DNA from: Lathyrus oleraceus
Lineage: Eukaryota > Streptophyta > Magnoliopsida > Fabales > Fabaceae
Reading direction: 5' to 3'
DNA: 64,000 nt
Assembly (NCBI RefSeq): GCF_024323335.1
Contig: NC_066581.1
Location: forward strand, 300,515,536-300,579,535
Shown: piece by piece, positions 21,746 through 35,158 of the stretch
Numbering within the stretch: the first letter of the stretch is position 1
Layout of the letters: each line of letters starts with the position of its first letter
Translations under genes and position numbers: made by a program
The notes under the pieces: generated by a model
Databases searched by the model: none
Told to the model about the DNA's origin: nothing
The model's input: only the letters and a program-made list of their open reading frames with translations

Positions 21746-22890
21746 TTATAAGTGTTTAAATTTACTATATATTCTTCATTCATAATTTACTGTGTGTTAT
21801 AATTTTTGATGATGTTATTTTCTAACAACTATTATTATTTAAAATTATAGGTGTTTAAAGTCAAGACACCAAGAGACAAGACACCAAGACAAGATAATAT
21901 TATTTGATGTAATGATGTGTACATTATAGGTTGTTTTGTGACATTTTGATTTTGATGTAATATACAATTTAATAAAATTGTGTTATTGATGTAATACAAT
22001 TTTTAGAGATAATTATTTAGTCAAAGTTATAAAAATTGTAAAATGCTCATGTTGGAATATTATCTTTGAGACGCACCCCGTATAATGTCAAGCATATGAA
22101 GTAACGCAGTAAAATACTAAATATGTATCCGAAAAATAACTTTGGAACACGCAATCAGGATTTTAACTTTCGGAAGAGTAGTTTTCGTTTCTCTTGTTTA
22201 CAGTAATTGTGTTATGTTCAGAATTTAGAAGTATGGACACAAATGGATACTAGCAGAAATGAACAAACAAATCTAAACAACACTGAGTATAGACTGTACA
22301 ACTGATATGATGGAAAACAAGAGAGACAAAAACTAGTCTCGAGAAGTAATCATCCAGATAATGGTTTTAAATCGCGGATGCGTTTGCGGTTATGGATGTT
22401 GCGATGCAATGTGCATTGCTGCAGTTGCTAAGTGAATTTTAATAAATTTACAAACACATTCAAAATATGCATATGACATAATGAAAGAAAAAAGAGAATG
22501 TATAACTAAACGAGTATCATCTAAAAATACTTTTCTTTTTCATGTCTAAAGCACTCTAACCAACAAAGAATCTAAAACTTCACCTATAAAAAGCATTACA
22601 TTTACACCTTCTAAAGCTCCACTTTCTCTCATTCTTGCCTATACACCAACATTGTTTTTTCAAATTTCCCTTTCTTAATAGCCCATCTCACCACATATGA
22701 CTCGCACTCGCACCACGGATTCGCTCGAGAAAGTATTGAATGTCCTAGCCTGTAGCTTTGATATTTTCAAGAAACTTATTATTAGCAGATATAGTTATGT
22801 AAAGAAAAACACAAAACAGCACAAGTTTCGACCACAAAGATAATGGAAATTGGAAACTTACCGTATATGCTTAGAAGGTAAGTAGACAGG
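21746..22890. other. AT-rich stretch without a recognised gene
   Basis: This lies between the CACTA transposase remains and the cornichon stop codon. It should include the lost right part of the CACTA element and the cornichon 3' UTR. A G-rich block near 22370-22430 (several GCGGT/GATGTTGCGATG steps) looks like a dispersed repeat. A GTAAGT directly after the 3' end of exon 4 (22857-22862, minus strand) suggests an intron in the 3' UTR. I see no supportable ORF. Confidence 0.5.
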
Positions 22891-23783
22891 TTAACGCACT
22901 TCGTCGGCGAGGGACCACACCAAGCTAAAATATATTCAGAAAAGAAAACAATCACCAACTTTTTCTTTACAATAATGCAGGATAGTTGACAAAAACAACT
23001 CAGTTTTAATCTCAATACCTCAATATAGAAAGGATAAATATCACAAAGAGATGCCCAACTTTGAACAGACGTTTCTTTTTCTCAAAATTCAGCTTATTGT
23101 AGATTTCTGTAACGTCTGCATAGTGCTGTCTTTTAATGTACCTGATTATAGCCTCCAAGTCAGATGATATGTGATAAATATTCAGTTTAAACGTACACAG
23201 ACAGAAATGATAATTTGACATACAGACACACTTTTTTTTAGAGGTGTCAGTGCTGCTATAGAATTTATAGAATTTAACATGAACTATAAAAAGCTCTGCA
23301 TGATCATGAAATATGATTGGTAGCTAGTGCAAAGGCTATTTTCATCTGCCAGATCGGTTTTGCGGGATTGAGTTCGACCCAAAATCTAAGAATGGCGGAA
23401 GAATTAATAGAATAACTATTTAGGGTTAAGAGAAAACTTACAAGGTGGCATTGTAATAGAGGCAAGGGAGAGAAATGAAGAATATAAACCAATGTCCTCC
23501 GAAAAGATTGAGAAAGCATAAGATTGCTTGCATGAAAAACTCTGGCAAGATAACCTGGTTTATCCTAGATGTTGAATCATAAGGATTTATATAATCAAAC
23601 TCCAAATCCACCAACAATATAAGCTGCAATTAACAATGATTTGAAGAGATCTTAGAATCGTAAAAGAGGTAGTTAATAACTGTAATAAGTGGAATGCGAT
23701 GTAGAATGTACCTGGTAACCCAGGAGACAAAAAATGGTCAAAATTAGAACAAAGGATAGTATCCAATAAAACACTTCCGCCAT
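22891..23783 (-). CDS. Cornichon-family ER cargo receptor, 4 exons, 136 aa
   Basis: I assembled this from the minus strand with exons 23783-23712, 23623-23442, 23141-23019 and 22924-22891 (72, 182, 123 and 34 nt). All introns are GT-AG and all joins are in frame. Exon 1 encodes MAEVFYWILSFVLILTIF, a membrane segment. Exon 2 has the family signature DLEFDYINPYDSTSRIN, then LPEFFMQAILC and a second hydrophobic segment. Exon 3 has YIKRQHYADVTEIYNKLNFE, the conserved KRQH..DVTE motif. Exon 4 closes the third membrane segment with a short acidic tail and a TAA. Cornichon proteins sit in the ER membrane and load cargo into COPII vesicles. Length and topology fit the family (about 135-145 aa). No lesion is seen, and this is the only intact host gene in the window. 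Confidence 0.9.
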
Positions 23784-23932
23784 AACGTCCACCACTGCAT
23801 GCCTCCCCCTCTCTCTGTTTGTTTCTCCTTCTACTTTGCTTTTCTTAAACTAACTTCCTTCTTTTTCGGAAATCTAGCTTTTATTTTTTAACCTTCTTTC
23901 TTTCTATTTATTTATCTTTCCTTTTCAACATT

Positions 23933-23943
23933 CTTTTATATAC
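23933..23943 (-). promoter_or_regulatory. Probable TATA box of the cornichon gene
   Basis: The minus strand reads GTATATAAAAG, 150 bases upstream of the ATG. This leaves a 5' UTR of roughly 120 nt, rich in GA on the minus strand just before the start codon. No other good TATA box is nearer. Confidence 0.55.
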
Positions 23944-23944
23944 A

Positions 23945-24594
23945 CCAAAATAAATATTCATGTTTATATGTCCAATAAAACCGATCCATTTATTAGGCGA
24001 GCAAAGACAAGAATGCGAGTTCAAACATGTAATATTCCATTTACTTATTTTTAATGGTGAATTTTAACCATTGAATTACTTTGACAGAAAAAAATATTGA
24101 TGTTTATATATCAATTAAATTTTGATTGTTCAAATTGATACAAATAATATTATTTGTGATTCTATTAATATTGTGTTTTGTAAAGAACTTTTTAAGAAAA
24201 TCGGAAAGAGTTTGAAATAAGTATGACGAGAGGATTTATTTTTTTTTCTTTCCATTTAAATCAACCCATGTTATGATGGAGTGTATATACATAAAATTAA
24301 GTGTACAATGTTGTTTTTAAAGAAATTTGATTTTGCAGAATATAAGACACTACTAACTCATATACATCTTATAGAAGTATGGTAAGGTCTTTTTTTTATC
24401 TTCATATATTATTCAAAGTATATTTGCATGTTTGTTTTGAATTAGATCCTAGAAAATCTTTAGATATTTGAAAGGGAGTACTAACTATTTACATTACAAA
24501 TTTACTAGCGTCCAGACGGGCACTCGTGTGTCCGTCTGTCTGTTTTTTTAATGCACATCATTGAAAATATAAACGATATTTTTTATGAGAAAAA
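23945..24594. other. AT-rich intergenic stretch, nothing recognised
   Basis: Upstream of the cornichon gene. There are no ORFs of note and no recognisable transposon ends before the MITE at 24595. Confidence 0.5.
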
Positions 24595-24761
24595 GGATGA
24601 TGCACTGACAGTGTAAATTTATTTTACACTGTCAATCAATGATGACCATGCATCCCGCTAAATCAGACTGAAAATTTTAAAATATTTGTATGACATGGAA
24701 AAATGATATATTTCTATTGGATGATAGTGTAAAACTTTTTTACACTGTCAGTGCATCACCA
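24595..24761. mobile_element. MITE-like element with 19-bp inverted ends, about 165 bp
   Basis: GATGCACTGACAGTGTAAA (24599-24617) is repeated inverted at 24739-24757, with imperfect extension outward. Each end also folds on itself: GACAGTGTAAA pairs with TTTACACTGTC at 24606-24633, and GATAGTGTAAAA with the right end. There is no coding capacity. The size, AT content and inverted ends fit a miniature DNA transposon. Superfamily and target duplication were not determined. Confidence 0.75.
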
Positions 24762-24802
24762 TTAAACCCATTTTTTATTTAAATATAATTTAATTTTTAA
24801 AA

Positions 24803-25085
24803 AATACAGCATGTGAAAGTTATTAATAGGACGTTACGTGGAAGTTAATAATAGTGGTTTTATTGGAAGTTATTAGGTAAATTATACAATAAAATAAGGG
24901 TAAAAGTGGTAGAAAAATAGGCTACAACAAAAGATGGTATTCCCTTTATATTTTAAAAAAATAAAAAATACAACATGTAGAAGTTATTAGTAGGAAGTTA
25001 ATTGAAGTTAATAATAGCGGTTTTATTGGAAGTTATTAGGTAAATTATATAATAAAATAAGGATAAAAATGGTAGAAAAATAGCA
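24803..25085. repeat. Tandem duplication, two units of about 163 bp
   Basis: The block with CATGTGAAAGTTATTA, GTTAATAATAGTGG, TTTTATTGGAAGTTATTAGG and AATAAAATAAGG at 24807-24925 is repeated at 24970-25085 with small differences and a short deletion. It is non-coding and AT-rich. Confidence 0.8.
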
Positions 25086-25329
25086 AAGACAAAATGGATA
25101 GAGTTTCATTAATAATGACAAAAAGTATCTTAATTCAAAGTACTAGAAAAGTATATATACTAAAGTAATAAAAGAGTAAACTACCCTTAACATAATATAT
25201 TATTTAATATTCTCCCTCAAACTAATGATGCATTAACAAAAAGTATCGGAAGTTTATTAACAAAAAGTATCAGAAGTTTGTCAATCAAAAAAAGAAAATG
25301 TTTAATGAAATGTGTTTTCATGAAGAAGT

Positions 25330-27115
<1,786 letters not shown>

Positions 27116-28142
27116 TTATTTCTATAGTAGCAATAGTATCAACCTTGTTGAAATTGTAGTCATCGTCAGTACCATTTTAGTTTTGATAGTTTTTCAAATT
27201 GTGTGTACATGCATTATTTGATTTGTCGTGCATTTGTAATTTGTCTTCGATGTGTATGTGCATTATTATTCTTAATACTTGTAATTTATTGAGATTCCTC
27301 TATGTTCATTTGCTTCGCCTATAGTTAATATTGTACCTTTGAGAACATTTCCATTCAAGGCTCAAGTAGTTAAATCCATACAAATCTTTACTTTATGAGC
27401 ATATCAATTTGGTTATATCATTATGTTAAGTATTACTTGAATCACAAGTTAAAAAGCTTGAATCAAGACTACAAAGAGGTTTGATTTGAATCATGCATAA
27501 AGTGTGAATCGAATCATGAGCTCTTGTGAAAGTTGGGAATTGCCTTTGTTCCATCTTGATTCAAATCATACATAGTGTGACTCAAATCATTAACTTTTGA
27601 AAATGTTGCAAATTTCCTTTGTTTCACTTTGATTCGAATCATGGAGAGTGAGATTCAAATCACAACTCTACTTGAGTCGAATCATGACTTCATTCCCCAC
27701 TTCCCAACATTTGATTCATGTTCTTGTTTCTTTGATTCGAATGGTTACTTTATAAATTGATAAAATTTCATTTTTTTTGTCTACCCTCTTGGAACAATTT
27801 GCATCTACCTCTTTTTTTTATCTATGATATATAGAAATCGTAACCCAAACCTCAAAAAACAAAAGAAATGGTTGGTTGTTGTTGAAAACCATCATAAGTG
27901 TGAGAGTTATCACCTCAATGAGTGTGACCAACATAATATCTTGTTACATAGTTATGTGTTTTTTTTTGTAGAACAAGAACCAAGAGAAGGGAGTTAATCA
28001 ATTAGACCATCTCCAATGGGAGTTTTTCACAAGATTTCCGAGATGGAGTAATGATATGATTGACCAAGAAACATTGGAGTTGTCATTGTTGGACAACTAT
28101 TTCTTTCTTAAGCAACATTGCAATGCATATAATAATAATAAA
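27116..28142. other. AT-rich, LTR-like stretch with repeated GATTCRAATCA motifs
   Basis: Between 27435 and 27745 there are about ten copies of GATTCGAATCA-like sequence (consensus palindrome ATTCGAAT, often ATTYRAATCAT). The rest is AT-rich with no ORF of note. The pattern resembles the U3 motif arrays of other LTRs here, so it may be a degenerate LTR, but no ends or partner were found. Confidence 0.4.
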
Positions 28143-28878
28143 TATGGAATCTTGTTTTACAGGTGATATGCTTTTAACAATGACATCAACTTTGATGAAA
28201 ACTAAATGTCTTAAGATAAGAAAAACATGAACGATTAAGCAGATAAAGATGCAAATCTAATCATTAGAGTTTGATGGGCTTGACTATTTGATGATGGTAA
28301 TAAAATGAAATGTAATATAAAGCCTTATCTCAAGCTACTTAAGGAAGTGTCTACACAAGTGAATTATATGGCAAGTCTTGAAGTACTGGAGAATCCTCCT
28401 AATTTAGTAGTGAGTGAACCTAATGTAAAAGCATACAGACTTAATCATAAAAAATGCATGGATAAATCACACACATATACAACAATAATTTTCAAAATAT
28501 TTTACGAAAGAAAATACCTTACAAAATATCTTTAAGTTGTGACAGATGAATTAGGAACTGACAAAATAGCTATAAGCGAAATTTTGACTTATCTAATCGA
28601 TTAGGAAATTTGTCTAATTGGTTAGCTCAATTCAAAATTGAGCCAAAGCGATTGGGACAACACCTTAATCATGTGAAACGACTAGATATCCTTTCTTTCC
28701 TCGTATAAACTTTCATTCGATTATATTTCAAACTTCAAATTGATGGTGAATATGTGTTAATCGATTAGAATGTCATAAAAAGCTTTTATTAAAATTTCCT
28801 TTTTGAGCCAACATCTTGCCTATAAATAGAAGTCGTTTTTCTCATTTGATTTCATCTAGAACTATATTTTGACACATG

Positions 28879-28969
<91 letters not shown>

Positions 28970-29850
28970 CCCTTTTATTTAAATTTATCTTACTAATATT
29001 TTAGCCTAAGTGCTTTTGGGAGAAAAGTTCTTTTGTGAGTGAGGATATAATTGTAATTCTAGAAAGACTATAATTGTAAATTCACCAAGGAAATATTTTG
29101 TATACACCTTGGTTGAATATTGTCTGTTCAGGGACTTGTTTGAGTTAGAAGCTAAACACGTAAAAAATGTTGGTTTGGGATTGTGTGATTCCGTCCTAGT
29201 TTAGGTTGGAGATCAACTCGTGATACAATCTCCTAGGTTCTTGGTCATCCTGGTATTAAAACCAAGATAGGTTGAAGCTTAGTCAGGTATTAAAAGCTTC
29301 ATAGGTTTGAGATTATCCCGGTGTTAAAATATCACATGTTATTGGTTATCCCGTGTAAAACCGAAGTTAAAGGTTCGTGAGCTCAGTCCGAGTAAAAGCT
29401 TGAAAGATTTAGGAACTTGGAGACTAACCGCTCCAAGGTCCTCGTTTTTGAAGAAAGAACTGCCTGACTGGATTCATTGTTTGGAAGAAAATACTCAAAC
29501 TGATATATCCCAAAGTCTTGCATCATTTGGTTGGAGGTCAACCATCATTTCCTTGTATAAGGGGATTTGTGAGTCTTTCCTTCTAAAAGCTCTCAAAGTT
29601 TATTGGATACTCTTAAGATCAATTATTAGGAAAAAGACTAGGTCGTTTTACTATTTGACTGAACCTCTATATATCATGGTGTTCATCTCTTTCACTTAAC
29701 TCTTTTAATTTCTGCCTTTTATTTTCCCGCTACTAAATTTTTCAAAAAAGAAAATTTAACTCTGATTTTATTCAGAAAGATTTTCAAAACCACGTTTTTT
29801 TCAAACCACGCATTTCACCCCCTTTTATGTACGAAGTCTCAAGTCCAACA
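28143..29850 (+). repeat. 5' LTR of the old Sirevirus-like element, 1708 bp
   Basis: The start is set by alignment to TGTGGAACC of the 3' LTR (here TATGGAATC, so the terminal TG is mutated). It ends TCCAACA two bases before the primer site. TATAAATA at 28821-28828 is the likely promoter. Compound TC and TA repeats follow at 28879-28966. TAATCGATTA-type palindromes occur near 28592 and 28757. Confidence 0.75.
28879..28966. repeat. Compound (TC)n(TA)n microsatellite in the LTR
   Basis: About 22 bp of TC followed by 66 bp of TA. The 3' LTR has only a short CT run at the same place (34322-34346), so the expansion is private to the 5' LTR. Confidence 0.95.
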
Positions 29851-29852
29851 AG

Positions 29853-29865
29853 TGGCATCAGAGCC
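29853..29865 (+). other. Primer binding site of the old Sirevirus-like element
   Basis: TGGCATCAGAGCC, two bases after the LTR end. It matches the initiator-Met-type site with one change and is the same form as in the young Sirevirus at 17671-17685. Confidence 0.8.
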
Positions 29866-29902
29866 TAACTTATGTTTAAGGACTAATTGTCTCAGGTGGA
29901 AG

Positions 29903-31310
29903 ATGACATACGACAAGAGATCTTTTCTAAACACCTCACCACCTTTTAATCATAGTAGATTTAATATTTGGCAAGTTAGGTTTAGAATTTTTCTTCAAAG
30001 TATAAATTATGATTTATGGAAAACTATAGTCAATGGTCCGATTTACCATACTCATCAATTAAATGATAAAGTAGTAGATAAACCATATTCCCTTTGGACT
30101 GGAGAAGAAAAGCGAAAGATACAGATAGATCTAAAAACAAAGAATTTTATAATAATGTCACTAGATGATAGTAAGCTTTATGATGTTCATCATTGTAAAA
30201 TTTTCAAGGAAATGTGGGAGACTCTTGAAAGGATATATGGAGTTTCTCCTGGTATCGAAAAAGAGAAGATGAACACACTAGGCACAGAAAATAATGATAT
30301 CCATCATGGATTTTCTTTTATAAATTTAAAAATATTGGAAATCTTGTTGGGAACTGCATTACTAACAAATATCTAAGAATTAAAAATTGGAATTTAATCC
30401 AATCCTTAAATCAAAAAATGGTAGCCTTCATGAATTTTAGGAAAAATCAAGAAAGAAGGAAATCCTAGAAAAGGAGAACAATCCAGTTCAACTACACAAA
30501 GATGAATGAATCCAAACTAAATAAACATCAACTTCATCACACTCATATCATACAACTCCTATGCAATCTTCGAAAGAACATACTTAGTAGTTGAATGATC
30601 CTCGTAAAATTAAACATCCTATGAATAATCCTATTGTTCGAGGAATAACAAAGAAGATGAATAAGTTTCTTCAATACTCGAATGAAGAAGATGAGGAGAA
30701 ACATCAACCTCAGGGAGAAATATGGAAAATTCTTCTTCCAACGAAGAAGATGAAATTAGCTTAAAGGCATCCTATGAGGGAGATACTATTCCAAGTATCA
30801 AACCATATTATGCACAAATGTTTAGATTGAGTGGTCAATTAGTGGAGTAAAATAATAAACTAAGAGAGTGTACCCTAAGTCTTATAGAATCCCTATAATA
30901 TCTTAAGGAAATAAAAAAATCCTTCAAAATAGAGATAACCAATCTTAGAAACTCGAAAGAAGAACATAAGTGGTGTAGCTCCCTTACAAAAGAAGTAGCA
31001 AGGCTTCGTGAAACCTTAGGAAAGATTACCCAAGGAAAAGAAAAGCTTGACCTAATCCTATCTAGTAAAAAACCTTCCCTATATAGAATATGATTCATAA
31101 GGGATAGAAAACCAAGAAAATGTGTATATCTAAAAGACAACAAGTGTCCAATTTTTAAATTCATACACTATAAAAGAATAGGACAGTTAGAACCCTTTTG
31201 TTTTGACAAATTAAAAGGATCTAAAGATAAACACCTTAGATCTTCTGTGACTAATTCACCTGAGCCCAAAAAGATATGGGCACCAAAGGTGAAACCTTAT
31301 TATTTTGCAG
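29903..31310 (+). pseudogene. Gag remnant of the old Sirevirus-like element
   Basis: An ATG at 29903 opens a copia-type gag that would form the particle shell. It contains FNHSRFNIWQVRFRIFLQS, DLWKTIVNGP, SLWTGEEKRKIQIDLKTKNF and FKEMWETLERIYG, matching the UBN2-like gag of Sireviruses. The open frame stops at 30376, and later segments are in other frames. Around 31140-31290 a decayed second knuckle region (KCPIFKFIHYKRIGQLEPFCF) and the Sirevirus-like phrase PEPKKIWAPKVK are visible. After that the pol domains are missing. Confidence 0.75.
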
Positions 31311-32108
31311 GTATGCTTTACAACTTGGAGTTTTTACGATTAGTAACGAAGCTGTGAAAAGCATGGTATTATTCTTAAGTATACTTTTATATCCAAGGAT
31401 AAACAGATGATAAAAAATGTCAATAGTTGTTATCAAAGAAAATTATTTGAGAATATCTCAATATATATGATCCTTAGTAATCAGTTGAATGAATATGTCT
31501 ATGATGGACTCATTGATTTTGTGGTTTTACCAACTATCGCATCCAACGATGTGTGGAGGAGGATACACCATTTTGGTGTCTTCCCTTTTAGGAGATATTT
31601 ATGAATACTTCTTGATAAATAAGGTAAAATTATTTTAAGGCTTAAATAATCAAGAAAATCTGATTAACCCCTTAAAATAGTATTTCTAAAATTTTACTCA
31701 CCAAATTAAATTATTTTCTAACTCATAAGATGAGTATTTTAAGTGCTTTTTAGTAAATATGTGCAAAAATTAACAATTAGGGATCTTGAAAAGTAGAAAT
31801 CCAACATAAGGCCCAAAGGAGGCAGAGCAACACAAGCTCAATCGGTTTGGACATGTTGATAACATATTAGAAAAGCTTGAAACAATTATTTCCATATCAA
31901 ATCGAAGTTTACCTTGTGCCTTAAGCAAATCAAATCCTTGCATTTATGTAGATTTCATAAAATCTTGAGAAAATCGAAGATCTAATCGATTGGATCTCTT
32001 GGCCAATCGATTAGGAACACAAAAAGGAAAGCTTTTGATTTTTTTTATCAGCACGATCGACATTAAAAGCTTTCCAGGAATACATGCTCAAACCCTCACA
32101 TGGCACAC
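31311..32108 (+). other. Interior spacer, no recognised pol; contains AATCGATT motifs
   Basis: AT-rich sequence with short ORFs that I cannot assign. CTAATCGATTGG and CCAATCGATTAGG occur at about 31982-32010, the same palindrome type as in the LTRs of this element. They lie 100 bp upstream of another TATAAATA. Confidence 0.5.
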
Positions 32109-32116
32109 TATAAATA
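32109..32116 (+). promoter_or_regulatory. Internal TATA box before the non-gag ORF region
   Basis: TATAAATAGG in the element interior, preceded by paired AATCGATT motifs as in both LTRs (TATA at 28821 and 34260). It could be an internal promoter or a captured promoter. Confidence 0.45.
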
Positions 32117-32249
32117 GGCATTTCATTCTCATTCTTTTGTGTTGCATATTTCTTCAAATCTTGTCTATGAGATTATTCTGGAAAAATCACCATGAATCCA
32201 AAAATATTGAGCTTCAACTCCACCCCCCTTAGTTATGATTTCACGACTA

Positions 32250-33060
32250 GGCAGCAAGAATCAAGGTGCTTTCAACACTTTGCCAACTAAACCCTTCTAT
32301 GAATTCATACCCTAGACCTAGAATATTTCAAAGAATGCAAATTCACCAAAACTTTTGAAGAACTCAACCACTCCACCTTTTTCTATATACCTTCAAAAAG
32401 GATTTATATGTCCCTTATGAATATGTTCTTCTCAAACCTTCACTTCATTGATGGAATTCTTCAAAGCGAAGTAAGAAAATATATGATAAATCTCTTGGTA
32501 GAAGAATTTGGAGAGATGCTAAATCTTCCTCATGAAGATAGAATCATCGATCTCAAAGACAAAGCCAACAAGTACAACTACATTATCGATGCATCGTCTC
32601 TTATGAAAGAACTAACATCACACATACCTTACTCATTCACTACTTGATATATCCACCATGGAAGTCGAATGATTCACTATGTTATAAATCATATCCTTTT
32701 TCCCATAAAAAGGAATTTCAGTCTCTTAATCCAGGTTGATGTAGAAATAATATGGTTGATAGAAAACAAACGCAAGGTAAACTGGGTACAACAAATAATT
32801 GACTACATGATAAAAATCAATGAAAAAGATACACACCTCCCATTTTGAAATCTAGTCACAAAAATTATGGAAGAAACATGGTACGACTTTGAAGATGAAG
32901 AGCTCAAGGAAGAAACAACCATAATAGGAACCTATGTCATACCATCAATGAAGTACGAGCTGACAAATGGAAGCTTCATTGAAAAGGCATCATCTAATGA
33001 GAAGAAAAGGAAAGCTAAAAGTCAGGAAATACCTATAGAAATATAAAGCGCAGATAGTTC
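32250..33060 (+). pseudogene. Broken ORF of unknown function in the retrotransposon interior
   Basis: Readable segments include SLMNMFFSNLHFIDGILQSEVR, IIDLKDKANKYNYIID, then IHHGSRMIHYVINHILFPIKRN, INWVQ-like NWVQQIIDYMIK and ETWYDFEDEELKEE. The layout (FP.K.N, then a W.. I.DYM block) resembles uncharacterised plant transposon-associated proteins that I know only as a loose family. Neither gag nor pol is seen. Stops interrupt it (for example near 32645 and 32847). It occupies the position where Sireviruses may carry an extra 3' ORF, so an env-like or captured gene is possible. Low certainty. Confidence 0.35.
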
Positions 33061-33561
33061 CCCATAAATACTCACAACCAAAGATCTCCTGAAAATCATA
33101 AGTAGACAATAAATGTAACAAACGAGAAGATTGACTTCATATTACGCCACTTCATCCCTGACCAAACCCAACTACCATATGACCTATTCATCTATGGTGA
33201 TCTTGATGCATAATAATCTCACTTAAATTTTTTGTCTTATTTTATCTTGCAAACCTTTAATCCATCACTTTTCCTTATTATGTATTCAATTCCGCAAGAA
33301 TTTCCTTTGGTAATTTGTATTGATTAGTAAAAATAATAGTGTTTGCTTTTTCTTTATAAATGTCTAAATTTTCCTTGTTTGCATATTTAATTTTCGCAAT
33401 GCATATTTACCCGCCTTTTTCATTTTGACAAAGTGGGAGAAGTATACTCTTTGGGGGAGTAGGGTGTACTCTCTATTTAACTCACGGGGAGTTTAAACAC
33501 TCCAAATATATGTGTATTATTAATTTTACCATATCCTCTGAGAGATGTATTATCATCATAT

Positions 33562-33574
33562 AAAAGAAGGAGAA
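33562..33574 (+). other. Polypurine tract of the old Sirevirus-like element
   Basis: AAAAGAAGGAGAA directly precedes TGTGGAACC, the start of the 3' LTR. It would prime plus-strand DNA synthesis. Confidence 0.7.
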
Positions 33575-35158
33575 TGTGGAACCTTACTTTGCAGGTGATA
33601 TATTTTTAACAAGGACATCAACTTTTGATAATGACAACTAAATATCTTAAGATAAGTCAATCATGAACGGTTAAGTGGATAAATATGCAAACCTAAGCAT
33701 TAAGGTTTGATGGACTTGATTATCCGATGAGGAAAATCAAATGGAATATAATCTAAAGCCTCATTTCAAGTTACTCGAGCAAGTGTCCATACAAGTGAAG
33801 TATATGTAAAGTCTTGAATTACTGGATAATCCTCATAATTTAGTAGTGAGTGACCCTAATATAAATGCATAAGGACTTTAACGTAAAAAGTGCATATCTA
33901 AAGAACACACAGGCACAAAAAAATGATTTTCAAAACATTTTACCAAAGAAAATGCTTCAAAAATATCTTAAAGTTGTGCCAAATGAACTAGGAACGGTCA
34001 AAATATCTATAGGTGAAATTTTAACTTATTTAACAGATTGCGACATTTATCTAATCGATTAACTCAGTTCAAAATTGAGCCATAAGCAATTGAGACAACA
34101 CCGTAATGATGTGAAATGGATAGATATATGTTCCTTCCTTTTATAAACTTACAATTGATTGTATTTATAAACTTCTAATCGAATGTGATAATGTTCCAAT
34201 CGATTAGAATGTTATAAATTTTTTTTATTGGAATTTACTTTTGGAGCCAACCTCTGGCCTATAAATAGATGTCCCTTTTCACGTTTTTTTTTTCATTTAG
34301 AACCGTGTTTTGACACACCTCTATCACTCTCTCTCCCTCTCTCTAAAGTTTTACTTAACTTTCTCTCACTAATATTTTAGCCTAAGTAATTTTATGAGAA
34401 AGTCCTTTTGCGAGTGAGGACATAATTATAATTCTAGAAAGGGTAGAATTGTAAATTCACCAAGGGAATCTTTTGAATACACCTTGGTTGAATATTATCC
34501 ATTTAAGGAATTGTTTGGGTTAGAAGTTAAACATATAAAAGGCTTTGGTTTTGGATTGTGTGATCCAGTCCTAGTTTAGATTGGAGATCAACTCGTGATA
34601 AAATCTCCTAGGTTCTTGGTCATCACGGTATTAAAACCAAAATAGGTTGAAGCTTAACTCGATATTAAAAACTTCATTGGTTTGAGATTACCCCAGTGTT
34701 AAAATCTCTTATGTTATATGTTATTCCATGTAAAACCAAGGTGTAAGGTTCATGATCTCAGCCCGTGTAAAAGCTTGCAAGGTTTAGGAAGTTAAAGACT
34801 ATCCACTCCAAGGTTTTCGCTTGTGAAGAAAGGACTAGCCGCATGGATTCACTGTTTTGAAGAAAAGACTCAAACTACTATATTCTAAAGTCTTGTATCA
34901 TTTAGTTGGAGGTCAACCATCATTTCCTTGTAAAAGGGGATTCGTGAGTCTTTCCTACTAAAAGATCTCAAAATTTGTTGGGTACTCTCAAGATCTACTC
35001 TTGGAGAAAGGAGTAGGTCATTTTACTGTTTGATTGAACCTCCATATATCGTGGTGCTCATCTCTTTCCATTAACTTTTTTAATTTCCGCTGCTAAGTTT
35101 TTCAAAAATATTTTAAACTCTGATTTCATTTCACAAATATTTTCAAAACTACGTTTTC
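33575..35158 (+). repeat. 3' LTR of the old Sirevirus-like element, 3' end truncated
   Basis: It starts TGTGGAACC and has TATAAATA at 34260-34267 and AATCGATTA palindromes near 34053 and 34198. The match to the 5' LTR stops near 35158. The last 40-45 bp of the 5' LTR (ending GTCCAACA) have no counterpart, so the outer end is deleted and no target duplication can be read. Confidence 0.75.

Larger units (their letters stand above)
28143..35158 (+). mobile_element. Old Sirevirus-like retrotransposon with degraded interior, about 7 kb
   Basis: Two related long repeats (28143-29850 and 33575-35158) enclose a primer site and a gag remnant at the left and a polypurine tract at the right, all on the plus strand. 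Matching blocks run in the same order in both repeats, for example CAGGTGATAT, GAATGT...TATAAATAGA, GGTTCTTGGTCATC, and GGAGGTCAACCATCATTTCC. Divergence is high, perhaps 15-20% by eye, so the insertion is old. The interior (3.7 kb) lacks recognisable protease, integrase, RT and RNase H, so it is a deletion derivative. Non-gag ORF material sits at 32250-33060. Confidence 0.8.

Noticed and set aside
22360..22430. G-rich block as an exon or rRNA fragment
   Set aside because: No open frame with splice sites and no rRNA match that I recognise; looks like a dispersed repeat.
23304..23441. Minus-strand open stretch (ELNPAKPIWQMKIAFAL) as an additional cornichon exon
   Set aside because: It lies in the intron between exons 2 and 3; joining exon 2 directly to 23141 restores the family sequence in frame, so this stretch is probably intronic or an unrelated fragment.
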